DNA of 64,000 nucleotides from Mesodorylaimus sp. YZB2_4 (Eukaryota; Nematoda; Enoplea; Dorylaimida; Dorylaimidae), in the NCBI GenBank assembly GCA_030248295.1, contig JASANH010000938.1, forward strand, positions 62,001 to 126,000, in the 5' to 3' direction. Position 1 is the stretch's first letter; every line of letters starts with the position of its first letter. Below the pieces are notes generated by a model. It made no database searches. It worked only from the letters and a program-made list of their open reading frames with translations, and had not been told where the DNA came from. Below are positions 20,990 to 31,481 of this stretch, piece by piece. A program made the position numbers and the translations under genes.

Positions 20990-23900
20990 TGCGATATGGT
21001 CGCCTGAAAAGGCAAGCATCGAAAACCCCATTTAGCTCGGTCACATTTTTGAATGGCACTAATTCGCGCCAAGTCCAAACAGATCGAGTGTATCCAAAGT
21101 AGGTAATTTTCAACAGTAACTGACTTCAGCGCTCATAATCGCTCAATCGCTCTCGACGCCTTCAGCCGTGGCGAGTGAGATCCAATACGACAGTGGCGTG
21201 AGTGCGACAAACACCTGTCGGTACTTGGATTCCAGATTTCGCCCTACTGCCATAAAAATAGCGACCATCATTATAACTACGGGTGGTTTCAAAAACACTG
21301 TCCATATGGGTAAGAACAAAATGACCAAAAGTAGTTGAAGGACAAAAATTATAATCCAATCAATTGCTCCTATTATGGAAATAAGGAAAAAAAGAATAAC
21401 CTCGACACAAGGTACCGCCCACAAAACACATGGCATTGAGACCACCAACTCGGCACCTACTGGCGGCGATAGACAACGAAAAAACTAGTACTGCCAAAAA
21501 GAACCATATATGGAAAGTTTTCGGTCGCGGCTGGTTGTCCTGATCAAAACGCGTGATGAATTGGCGAAATTTGCAAAAGGTGAGGTAGTTTAGGTAAATA
21601 AAAAATCAAACTACCTCTCGCTGGGGCACAGCATTCGAAAAACGAGAGCCGAATAGTCTGGCCAGACTCAGTGTTCATAAATTTTTATAAAATTCACGCC
21701 ACGCCATGGGCGGAACAAGTGTGGCACCATGGAACACACGTGCACTAGAATGCAAAGTAGCCAGAGTAAAAATAACAGAGAAAGGTCTCTTTTTGTGAAA
21801 AACGAAAACTTTCGAAAAAAGAAATATTTAGATTCTAAATGGTGGCCACTCGGTCCAACCGACGTGAGAAGAAATGAAAATCTGGCAAATTTCGTCCACA
21901 AAGCGTGTACTCAACTTTCCAAATCGCAGTATGAATACCAAAAATGGACATTCCGAGGGGCCTGGTGAGAGTGCGCAGTGTGGCAGGTACTCTTTTTAAG
22001 AAGAGGAAGAGAATCGGGCGAAAAGATCTCAAAAAGGGACGCACCAAACCATTTTGCCAAAGGTGTAGGTAGAAAAGAAAAACACCGATGCATTTCATCT
22101 CGTTGACTGTAAAAGAAACTGTAGACTCGATGGTTTCGTGCCGACCAGTGGCGACGGCAGTCGGTCGGCGCCGAGAGTAAAAGCAGCCGACCAATAAACG
22201 TCAGTATTAAAATGGACGAGGCTACCCGATGGCCCCTGGTCCCGCATCGTGTGGCCGCCAGACGACGACCAAGATACATGGGCACCGATTGCGAACCGTT
22301 TTATTAGACCGAGAGACGAAATCGGAGGGAACATCCAAGGACGAGCTCTGCACTACTGATCAACTAAACGGCCAGCCAGTGATTAATAACCCCATTCTTC
22401 TCGGACTCAGCAAAAACTTATAATGTTCAAGGTAAAAAGTGCGCAAAGCTACAAACCTATGCTTCCATCAGACCAGACGGTCTGGAAAATACACAGCTGA
22501 ACAGTCGAACAATGACGTCACTGCTCGTACAAACTGCCTACTGGAGTAGGAAAAATACGATAGCAGCGCGTACAGTTAACCATGTGGTACTAGGGCCTGA
22601 TCTAGTCATGGCATCAAGTCCTGAAACAGCAGCACCACTTGAAAGGGCCAGACAGGCCGACGAACAACATATGGCCATGGAAGGAAGTGCCTAGACAGCA
22701 AACACTGGGACCGTAAGTTTATCATTATGGCCCGGAATGGACAACTCTAATTACGCCGAGTCGCGAGTGAGAGACAGGAAAACATCCTCCGCGGGTCATC
22801 GCGCCGACAACAATAATAACGACAACCTGTGATTTCTCGCTCGACTAAGCAACTATAGAATAAACCGCTACGTTTCAAGGATACGCGGTCCATATTCTCA
22901 GCACATACTGTATCTCAAATGTCCAATCATACTCTCTCACGAGATCAAAAACCAGCAGCAGGACGCAAAATAACAGTTGACCGATGAAACCTAATCACTG
23001 CATCGAGAGAACCTGAAAAACATAAGTCTCGCACTAGAGCATCGAAAACTGGCCCGAGTTCGTGTTCGAGTGGGCACCCGCGCGATGTAGAGGCTAGATT
23101 AGAAGTAAGTCCGAAACTTTTTCAAGAGTAAGCCTAGATGTATTTTTAGCCAACAATTAGGCTATGGCCACTGAAGAACCCTTCGTCCAGGCTCCTCGAG
23201 ACCCTTCTCTTGTGGACTGGAATCTGGTCCAGGCAGAAGGAGGTTTTTCAGACGGATGGCACATCTCGCTCGGACGAAGGCAATCAGTAAGCGCCACGCT
23301 AGAGCGAGGTGCGGGCCAGATTTGTCCGAGGATATCTGACGCGGAAATGAAGGACTGGTGACGAAAGATGCGCTCACTGCCCACTTGGCCATACAAAAAT
23401 ATGAACCCTAAAAGAAGATAAATGGCACTCGATGACTATATCACCGAGGACGAGGCGGCCATCTAGCCCAGTGCAAAGACAAGAAAATAAGAAATGAGAG
23501 CTGACCAAAAATGAGCGATGTTGGCAAATGATGAAGAGATCGAGTCCGGGCAAGGAGGACTGGCCTCGCTCGAAAATATGATGCTCACGTCGTGAGTGCA
23601 CAGTGGCGAGGGGAATATGACACGGGTCAACAACTACGTCAAGGTCGACCAGTCAAACGACTCACTTTCTTCGATAGGGGCCAAGGAGATGGCATAAAGT
23701 GGACAACTGACAGCCAGCCTCGGCGGCTCGATCTTTTGATAAGACAGGCAGTCGGCCAAATAAATTCGACCCAATGTCGCCATTTCGCGCATTGCCCAAG
23801 CCCTGGCCAAATCAGACCGCAGAAAAAATTTCGGAACGCGCGAAATCGGGTCGTTTGTCGAAGTAGAGTTTGAACGAGTGCCAAACCAAGGGCTCACTCA

Positions 23901-26742
23901 TCGATGACCCATCGCCGCGCCTCCGACCGCGCCATGCCTAGGATGAGGGATGGAGGACAGTCGAGCTCGAGCCATCGGTAAGGCGAACCGATGAACCGAG
24001 CCAGGTACTACTCGAGTGGAGGAGGCCTATCCCACTGACCTCGTTATAACGACACGCGCACCTGTCCATCTTATGGTCACTGGTCTAGGACCTAAGCCAA
24101 GATATTTTTAGCCCAGTGCACGAGCAAAACAACGACTCTTCTGTCTTACGCACGGGAATGAAAAGAAAAAGAGTACGGAACCAGATGACCGCGTACCGAG
24201 GCTCGAAACGGCGTTAATGGCCCTGCTCAGAGGCCGTGAAGCGAATGGTTAAGGAAGGAGGTAAACGCACCCACGTCCCCGCCGTGGCTACTATGCATGG
24301 CTACTCCGAGTCCACATCGGCTCGCCCTAATCGCTGCGACGCCAAAGCCCGACTAAATGAAGTCCTGCTGTTTCTCTTTGCTCGACACAACCCACCCGAG
24401 CGTGTATTTTTATAACGCTAGATTAAAGTAAGAACTCGACGAAAAGTCCATCCGCCAGAAGACCATAAAAAGCTGACTTGGACCAGTTAAACCAAGTCAT
24501 ACACACCAGACCAATCGAGTAGGAACTTCGATTTACTTTTAACTGCTTTGCTCAGTGTGGCCCGGATTAAAAATGCGTGCAGCTGATGTTTGAAGTTTAC
24601 TTTTAATAAGCTACTCCCACGAGCAAACTCCTTGCGCGCTAGCCAAGATTGATCAGCGCAGATAAACCCAGGCAGACACGTCGAAATTGATGAGCCCAAA
24701 GCCTCGCCGACAGCAAATGCAAACTCAATCATTTGTCCGGGCTCAAACTTTTTTGAGCAATGAAGACAAAAATTATGTTTTTGGCGTCAGTCAGGGGCCA
24801 ATAACGTTTTGGTGATCGAGGTCGCAAACAGGCCCGCTACGTGGGGCTATTGAAGGGCTATAAAATTGTTTTGGATCGTTCTGCGAACTACAACTATTAT
24901 CATTAGTTATCACTGATAGCGTTTTAGTGCTATTTTGTTAGAGCACTTTTTGTGATGGCGTACTCCTTACACCCACCTTCGTTCGTCTAAACGACTTCGG
25001 GCAAAAACAGTTTGACAAACTTTGCATTAGTGCTGCTCTACCTCGCCCAAAATGTCGTGTTGGGAGCGGTGATAAGGAAGATCAAGAGCAAAGTGTAGGC
25101 AGACAAAGCTATTCAGACCCGACCTACTCGCGTCCTATTTGTCGAAAACAGATCAGTGATAACAATCATCAGCTGACAATGATAAGACGAACCTTTGCGT
25201 CAAAGATTTCAGAGGTAACCGCGCCAAGACGGCAAGTGAGCAAGAGGAGGCTATGTCTAAATATTGTGGAGGACAGGCACTAATTGCGTTATCAGGAGAA
25301 AATCAGTCAGTGATGAGGGGCAGGCAATTGAAAAACAAGCCGGAATGCGGAATGGCTTGCAGGACCAGGCGGGGCGGGGGATGGAGGGTGGACATCTAAG
25401 GTAAGCAATGCAGGAAAGAGGAGAAAGGTACAAACGACGTTGTTATACTGATAGAAAGTCTATAAATAACGACTCGGGCATCAGTGAATCCAGAGCGGCA
25501 ATGGAGATCACTGAAGGCGGGAACGGGCTCAGGGCCTGGTAGAGGGTTGAGCCGTCGATACTTTTTACTCTAACCAGAGGTAGGGGAAGGGCTCAAATTT
25601 CTCAGCACGCAATACCTCGTGACAGATGCTGTTAGCACACAACAGGAGCTGCTCCTAGAGCCTTAGCTATTCCAGTTACCCTTCCCAAGGCAGATCGCAG
25701 GACCCAGCAAAAAGGGGTGCGACCGGGCGCTAAACAAGCACCCGCAGCATATTATCCCCTTGATCAAGATTCCGTGAGTTGGCCTGCAGTGTCCAATAGG
25801 GCACTCGCAATCAGCACGGAATCGCCTGGCCGAGCTACCGTGCAGCCAATCGTCGTATCGCAACCACTGGTGGCAGCTAGTAACGTACCTGTTCGAGTAA
25901 GCCGGCGGTCACTTTGCCGAGTACAAATGGTGAACAGGGTGGCTAGTGCAGAGAAGGGCGATGGGTGTTGCGTAGTTGCTAATAGGCCAAGCTGGCAAAT
26001 CCCGGTTAGCAGAAAAGTTCTTTGCGGAAAGTTGGCCTGTTTACTCGACGAGTCAGTGCACGGCTAGTCGACCTGCATTACGTTAAAGCCGAGCTCGAGA
26101 GCCGTGCATATTTTGACCAGGTAGACTATACGGCTATTGTGCATGGTAAACGGGGAACACTAGACGCAAGACAAAACTACATATCCATCCCCCAACGCAC
26201 TACAGCGGCTCCGTATCGACTCCTGGTCCGATGTGTGAACAAGCGCGGCGATTCCTTTTATGGAAGTCCTTATCTTTCAAGTTTGTGTGCCAAAAAGCGA
26301 ATCGAATGGCGCACGGCTGTCTGAGGAGAACAAAGCCAATGTCAGCATGACCCGTACGGGCGAGTGTTTTGATCATGATAGGTCGTAAAAACTATCGTGT
26401 GCCGTTAGTGCCGAATAAGCAAAGATAGCCAGGATTTTGGTACTGACAGACAGTGAGGCGGCAAGGATGCCGCGTAAGCATCTCGTTTTGTTTATGGACC
26501 TGTTTTGAACCCCAAAACTGTGCCACACTGACCCAGACTTTGGACATGAATATATTTGCCTCGCTTATCCGTGTTTTTTGTTTGGCTCATTTGAAGTTCC
26601 CGCGCAGCTTCACGCACAAACATGTTATAGTCTCTGACAACTCATTAACCGTATTTTTAGTCATCCCACGAGTACTGCGAACGACATTGCACATAGAATT
26701 TCACAAGCACAACACACGATCACGGTCTTCAGCCTAGCCGAC
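20990..26742. other. 5.7 kb gene-poor region upstream of Sema5
   Basis: No frame here gives a believable protein. Open frames are short and often overlap on both strands, as at 23160-23400 and 23590-23900. A hydrophobic 101-residue minus-strand frame at 21143-21448 is undecided, since another frame is open through most of it. The proximal part should hold the Sema5 5' UTR exon and promoter. The rest could hold regulatory DNA or a noncoding transcript; nothing specific can be shown. Confidence 0.5.
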
Positions 26743-28308
26743 TCACACCTTCGCCTTCTTGTGAGGAGCCAACACGAAGTCGCTTAACTTCTCCCGTTGC
26801 AGACGTTGCTCGCGAGCGTATTTGCAGCACTGTCGGATGGAGAGGGCGATGGCCACGCAGGCTGAGATAGCGACGGATCCCAGAACGAACGCCAACCAAA
26901 TCGGCGCCGTTTTCTTCGGAGATTGGGTACGACGAGTAGACCTTTTGTGGCTGCCGATTTGCGATGTTCCAGATACTTCATCAGTCGATATCGAGCTTTC
27001 CGAGGTCTTGGTTGAATGGCGCTCCGGCGAGGCCATAGTAGACATGCTGGTGGTAGATGGCGAGGTGCTGTTTTCCATGTCCACGGTCAAGGGCCCAGCT
27101 GCAGAGCATTCACTCGCTCCTTTGGAGCAGACGGTACTGGTCTCAGCTTCTCGTTTCCAGCAGAAACGATCGTTTTGTTGGCCTGTCGACTCCGGGCGAT
27201 AGGTGACATTGGCCAGGCAGCGGTTGTCGCGTTCCAGATAGCATTGTTCGCGCTTGTCTAGTCGGCAACGTTCGAGCAGGCCTCGAATGCCATCCAGAAC
27301 ACTCGCACTCAGGTTACCTACACCATGAGTGCAACAGCTTTTCCTGTCTTCCGCGGGAAAGTAGAGACCGAAGAAAGCATCTTCATGGTCATGGTTGGCT
27401 TCCAATATCACCGAGATGTCCATATTCTCATTCAGGCCTCTTTGATTTGCAACCTCGGCGTCGAACACTTCTGTCATCCACTGATCGAGTGGCAGGTTCG
27501 TTCGAAACATTGTCACACCGACGTACAGTTTCGGAACCTCCGGTCGACTCGCTTCCATATCTTTTCGAAGCATTTGTTTGGCGTTAGCGAAGAAGCCAGT
27601 CTTGACGCAGTCATCTTTCTCAAAGTACCACTCCCTGTTAATCTTGTCGACGGCCCGTGAATAGGCGACTGACGATGTACTGTCCGCCACGGGAAGATAC
27701 AGCTCCGGCTCGGCTTTGCTTTGCTTTTTCCTTGCGACGATGCCGAGTCGAAATTCATGGACGCCGAGTGGCCATATTTCATGGACGTTCTCCAAAAAGG
27801 CCCTAATGCGAGTGCCTCGATCCTCCCCATTACGAGCGATGGGGCAGAAGAGGAAACCGATGTCGGACACGTTCTGGTTGACGACAATCTGTCCAGTGAC
27901 AGGAGACATTAGCAGAGCCAGCACAGCGACAGCCGCCATCTTGACCGACCGCTTGCTCGAACGCACTGACTTCCCGTTCGGGTCAACGGACACGCTCGTC
28001 ACCTCTTCCGAACTTTCGGATTCAGATGCTGCATTCTCGATCTGTTGAACCGAGATGCTGGCCAACTGACCATCCACCCCTCGGTTAGACCCTTTCTTCG
28101 AACTTCGAGCAGAGTTGTAGCTTCGAACTACCTTTGAACTGCGGGGATCTTTCGTGCTGCGCTTCGCCGACGACACTTGCTTTGCTGGTGACTGGGCTCT
28201 GTTCCTGCGGGGGCGTTTTGGTTTTGGTATCCTGAGTCTAAAAATTAAAAGCAGTCTGAACACTACTCGGATGAATGAACACACAAATTCAAAGAGCAAT
28301 TCAGCCAT
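26743..28308 (-). CDS. Type-I membrane protein, VWA-like ectodomain, paralogue A
   Basis: A 521-residue open frame. A basic, Ser-rich 123-residue stretch precedes a signal-like segment, MAAVAVLALLMSPVTGQ, so translation may begin at the ATG at 27939 or on an upstream exon (an acceptor TTTTTAG lies near 28237). The ectodomain alternates strands and helices as in von Willebrand A folds: DIGFLFCPIA, EFRLGIVARK, DCVKTGFFANAKQMLRKDME, KLYVGVTMF and MDISVILEA. The metal-site DxSxS is absent. A Cys-rich module follows (KSCCTHG, ERCRLDKREQCYLERDNRC, LANVTYRPES, FCWKR). After a Ser/Thr stalk come a TM (about 468-490) and a short basic tail. It shares the module and TM style with paralogue B (29100-30275). 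I do not recognise the family; the VWA fold is inferred. Confidence 0.7.
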   Translation of the reverse strand: MAELLFEFVCSFIRVVFRLLLIFRLRIPKPKRPRRNRAQSPAKQVSSAKRSTKDPRSSKVVRSYNSARSSKKGSNRGVDGQLASISVQQIENAASESESSEEVTSVSVDPNGKSVRSSKRSVKMAAVAVLALLMSPVTGQIVVNQNVSDIGFLFCPIARNGEDRGTRIRAFLENVHEIWPLGVHEFRLGIVARKKQSKAEPELYLPVADSTSSVAYSRAVDKINREWYFEKDDCVKTGFFANAKQMLRKDMEASRPEVPKLYVGVTMFRTNLPLDQWMTEVFDAEVANQRGLNENMDISVILEANHDHEDAFFGLYFPAEDRKSCCTHGVGNLSASVLDGIRGLLERCRLDKREQCYLERDNRCLANVTYRPESTGQQNDRFCWKREAETSTVCSKGASECSAAGPLTVDMENSTSPSTTSMSTMASPERHSTKTSESSISTDEVSGTSQIGSHKRSTRRTQSPKKTAPIWLAFVLGSVAISACVAIALSIRQCCKYAREQRLQREKLSDFVLAPHKKAKV

Positions 28309-28464
28309 CAGGCAGGAAATATGCGACGAAGATTCTCAGCACTGCGCCGAGCTGGTTTGATGGGCCAGGACTCTGATGACCTTCGCTTAAAACCTAACCA
28401 TGACGAGAAGTGTGCTGTGCAGTAAGCTTTTCTCACACTCCCTTCCCCCCCATGAAACACGAGC

Positions 28465-28890
28465 TTACTGCATCTCCAACACAGTTCCAAACGATCGCTC
28501 CGACCGATCATCAGTTACAGTGGCTTCGATGATGGATGATTTCTTCGGTTTGTCCGTCACAGTGCCATGCTGAAAAATCAAGCCATATTTCGCACGAACT
28601 CTCTCCGATCGTGAACTTACCGATACTCCAGTTTCTTCATCAAACACACGTTTTTTCTTGCGGCAACACAGACAGATTGCCCAAATGGCCATTAGTGCCG
28701 TCGAGGACAAGATAGTGACCACTAGCCACGCGGGGAACATTTCAGTTGGGTAATTTTTCCACGGACCCAAAGCGAGTGGCGCCATCGAACAACCGCACTT
28801 GTCAAAAGCCGATATAAATACCTGTCTATCGATAGTACGCGTAGATGACTGGGTAGTATCAGTAAGCAGTGTGCAGCATTCAAAATGCAT
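28465..28890 (-). CDS. Small single-pass membrane protein (possibly partial)
   Basis: The open frame encodes a juxtamembrane FDKCGCSMAPLALGPW, a TM (FPAWLVVTILSSTALMAIWA) and a cytoplasmic start ICLCCRKKKR, which would suit palmitoylation, then a ~60-residue tail ending at 28465. A 51-base in-frame intron is likely (28620-28570, GTAAGT to TTTTTCAG), leaving exons 28890-28621 and 28569-28465. The 5' end is uncertain: TCGATAGACAG at about 28830 looks like an acceptor, so upstream exons may exist. It sits between the two VWA-like paralogues in the same orientation, and its PAWL...TM...CC pattern resembles paralogue B, so it may be a related remnant or a separate gene. Confidence 0.45.
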   Translation of the reverse strand: MHFECCTLLTDTTQSSTRTIDRQVFISAFDKCGCSMAPLALGPWKNYPTEMFPAWLVVTILSSTALMAIWAICLCCRKKKRVFDEETGVSVSSRSERVRAKYGLIFQHGTVTDKPKKSSIIEATVTDDRSERSFGTVLEMQ

Positions 28891-29099
28891 GGAGAAAACA
28901 GAGTGCGCTCATGACTGCATACATGACCGTTGCTCGGTTCAGCCGCCCACTGCGATTTGCAGGGAGTCCATGACATAACTGTAGCAGCGAGGCACATACC
29001 CACTTCGCTCAAGACATCAGGACATCAAGGCAACAAATCTCACATCATTTTCACATGCTCCAGGACATATACTAGTTTTGACATTCAGAACGATGGTCC

Positions 29100-30275
29100 T
29101 CACTGGATCGCCTTCTTCTTCTTCGTACTGATCAGCCCTGATTCGACCAGCTTCTCTTGCTGCCTTCGTTCCTCCAGCACACGCATCACGCATTGACGGC
29201 AGGCGAAAATGATCGCCACGAGTGCGCAGATGATGATGGTGGCCAGACAGATACCCAACCAAGCTGGCGAGGATGGCTTGCGGGTCACTGAACTGGTTGA
29301 GTTTTCTTGGGTATCACCGATGGACGTCTCTTCGGTCATTATCGACGGTTTCGAGGCGGTGCTTTTCTGCGATTTACACGAAGTGGAGCACCGAACGCCG
29401 ATTTCTTCATCTCGCATCAGACAGAATCTCTTGTCTGGCCCGTACCTAGCATTTGGTTCCGGCCGATACGTGACGTTGGCCACGCACCGATTGTTGCCAT
29501 CGCGGTAGCAGATTTCGGTACTGTTCAATGGACAAGACACGAGGAGAACCTGAATATTCAAACGCAACGTTTCATAAAATTCAGACATATTGCTGTCGCA
29601 GCATTCCCAAAAATCGACCGTGGACTCATAAAAGCCATAGATGGTCTCATTTGGATTGCTGCGGGCTTCCAGGGCCACTAAGATGTCCATGCGGTCGTCC
29701 TGGCTTCCTCCTGCTTCAAAGACCTTTTTGATGGTCGCGTTGAACACCTTGTTCTCCCATTCCTTCTTGCTGAGAACTTTCGTCCGGTACAAAGATGCTA
29801 GACCGATAAGCACGCGTGGTATTCGGCCTCGATCTTTACTGAAAGCCGAATTTATGGCCAACGCGCCCTTCGAGAATATTTCATTCGTGATGCAAGCGTC
29901 TTCGCCAGTAAACGAAAAGCTCAAGAAATTCTTGATTTTCACAGGATCAGTGTTTTTGAGAATCGGCATGGTTGACATCGCACCATTGCTATTGTTCCAG
30001 GCAGACAAGACGACACGATATCGATCGTTGATGGGCCATTTAGCTTTGATCGAGTTCACGATGTCGGCAGTGTGTGGTTCTTTCTTTTCGTCCCCTTTGA
30101 CCGAGGTGATACACACGATCAGACCAGCGTTCACTGTATCTAGATTGCTGACCCCGACAGCGGGCCAGAGCAGCGATGAAATAGCCAACGCGACCAAAGC
30201 CATTGCTGCGATTTTGCTTCGAGATGAGCAAGTTGACATTCTGCGCCGAAGCCTGGGAACGCTGGCCGAGGGCAC
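29100..30275 (-). CDS. Type-I membrane protein, VWA-like ectodomain, paralogue B
   Basis: A 391-residue frame, with the ATG at residue 13 (MSTCSSRSKIAAMALVALAI) an equally good start. A signal peptide ends near VGVSNLD. The ectodomain mirrors paralogue A: NAGLIVCITSVKGDE, YRVVLSAWNN, EDACITNEIFSKGALAINSA, RVLIGLASLY and MDILVALEARSNPNE, then FWECCDSN, VSCPLNSTEICYRDGNNRC and VANVTYRPEP. A Ser/Thr stalk, a TM (about 334-356, PAWLGICLATIIICALVAII) and a basic tail (ISTKKKKAIQ) follow. The metal-ion site of active VWA domains is missing. Several NxS/T sites are present. With copy A it forms a tandem family with no recognised relative. A receptor or adhesion role is inferred only. Confidence 0.75.
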   Translation of the reverse strand: MPSASVPRLRRRMSTCSSRSKIAAMALVALAISSLLWPAVGVSNLDTVNAGLIVCITSVKGDEKKEPHTADIVNSIKAKWPINDRYRVVLSAWNNSNGAMSTMPILKNTDPVKIKNFLSFSFTGEDACITNEIFSKGALAINSAFSKDRGRIPRVLIGLASLYRTKVLSKKEWENKVFNATIKKVFEAGGSQDDRMDILVALEARSNPNETIYGFYESTVDFWECCDSNMSEFYETLRLNIQVLLVSCPLNSTEICYRDGNNRCVANVTYRPEPNARYGPDKRFCLMRDEEIGVRCSTSCKSQKSTASKPSIMTEETSIGDTQENSTSSVTRKPSSPAWLGICLATIIICALVAIIFACRQCVMRVLEERRQQEKLVESGLISTKKKKAIQ

Positions 30276-31481
30276 AGATGATCGCCGACCGGAAGGCTCG
30301 ATCGATGATTCGCTTACACACGGCTGTCCAGAAGTGATTTCCTTTAGAGATCGATTAATCGAGATTTCCTCCGTTTTCGTCAGAGCGCTGATCGTAGAAG
30401 TACGACCGCTACGAGTCCTGAAACAGGCTCATAATAGACTTGGACATCATATCTGCACATATCACCACTGGCATTTCCCTGAGTCAGGGCCGGATAGAGA
30501 CCGAGAGCAAGTTCGAAGTCCGGTTGCTGCTTCGGTTTGCAGGCATTGGGTGGTGGCTGGCCCCGAGTTTCCAGGTCTTAATCGCTCACTGGAAAACTTA
30601 GCACTGGACTGTCGGAACCGCTTATGGCCGTGTCTTGAATTGTGAGGACCTTGTATGTGGATCAATGAACTATACACGAGGTGTCAAGGACTGCGTGGGT
30701 TCGATCTTATCGACTTTAACCCTTCTCTGACAAACCTTAGTGTACTCTTGGGGCGAGCCAACGATTTCAAAAGGCAAGATTCATCCGCACACGTTGACTC
30801 CTGCTGACAAGAATCGTGCCGAATTTTCCAACTAGCTTATCCCAGTGGCACTCCTTTACTCAATCCACAGCAAACGGGTGGACCCCTGAAATCTTTCACC
30901 GAAATCGGAGTCCAATCGAGCTTATCTGGGCATGGTCATTCTAAGTGAGTGCGTACGAAAGTGATTTGGGGAGAGGAGCCCATTCGCGGCATCTTGATTT
31001 CCCTCCGAGTATCCTACCCTAGTTTTTGTCGCGATCCCCTTGAGTGGAACACACAACTTACAGCATCTTGAAGACAGTCACCATCGATCCGTCAGACTCA
31101 CCACCTTCGCCAACGCCAGCCATACCGTACGACTCCATTTATTTTGTAAGAATGATCACACTCACGTTTTGCTACGAGCACTCGACCAAACGCGACTACG
31201 CATAGGGCATAAATGACGTTGAGGGACCAAGTGATGGCCGAGGTTGTGTAAAGTATTCATTTGGTGCTGAGAACCCAAAACTTTGAATTCCCGCCATGTT
31301 TAACACTGATCGCAAAATGGCTACGCCCAAATTTCCCGACTGTGCGCGCCTTGATTCATCAGAAAATAAATGAAAAATTTTGTCGGGCGAAAAAAATTCA
31401 TGGTTTTTAAATGATTTGACTCAAAAGGTCGATCAAAACGTAAAAAACCATTTGGAAAGTCGGAAAGGCAAAAATTTCGAG
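30276..31481. other. Divergent intergenic region between paralogue B and ARPC2
   Basis: It separates a minus-strand and a plus-strand gene, so it should hold both promoters. The plus-strand open frame entering from 29641 is the antisense of paralogue B. No coding sequence or repeat was recognised in the interval. Confidence 0.5.

Noticed and set aside
21143..21448. 101-residue hydrophobic minus-strand frame as a membrane protein
   Set aside because: A second frame is open over most of it and an acceptor-like site interrupts it. It may be part of the Sema5 5' UTR.
23160..23900. Overlapping open frames on both strands
   Set aside because: All are short and mutually antisense, with no splice sites or motifs supporting one over another.
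29641..30645. 334-residue plus-strand open frame
   Set aside because: It is the antisense of paralogue B, which has a signal peptide, TM and a paralogue on the minus strand. The plus frame shows no family features.
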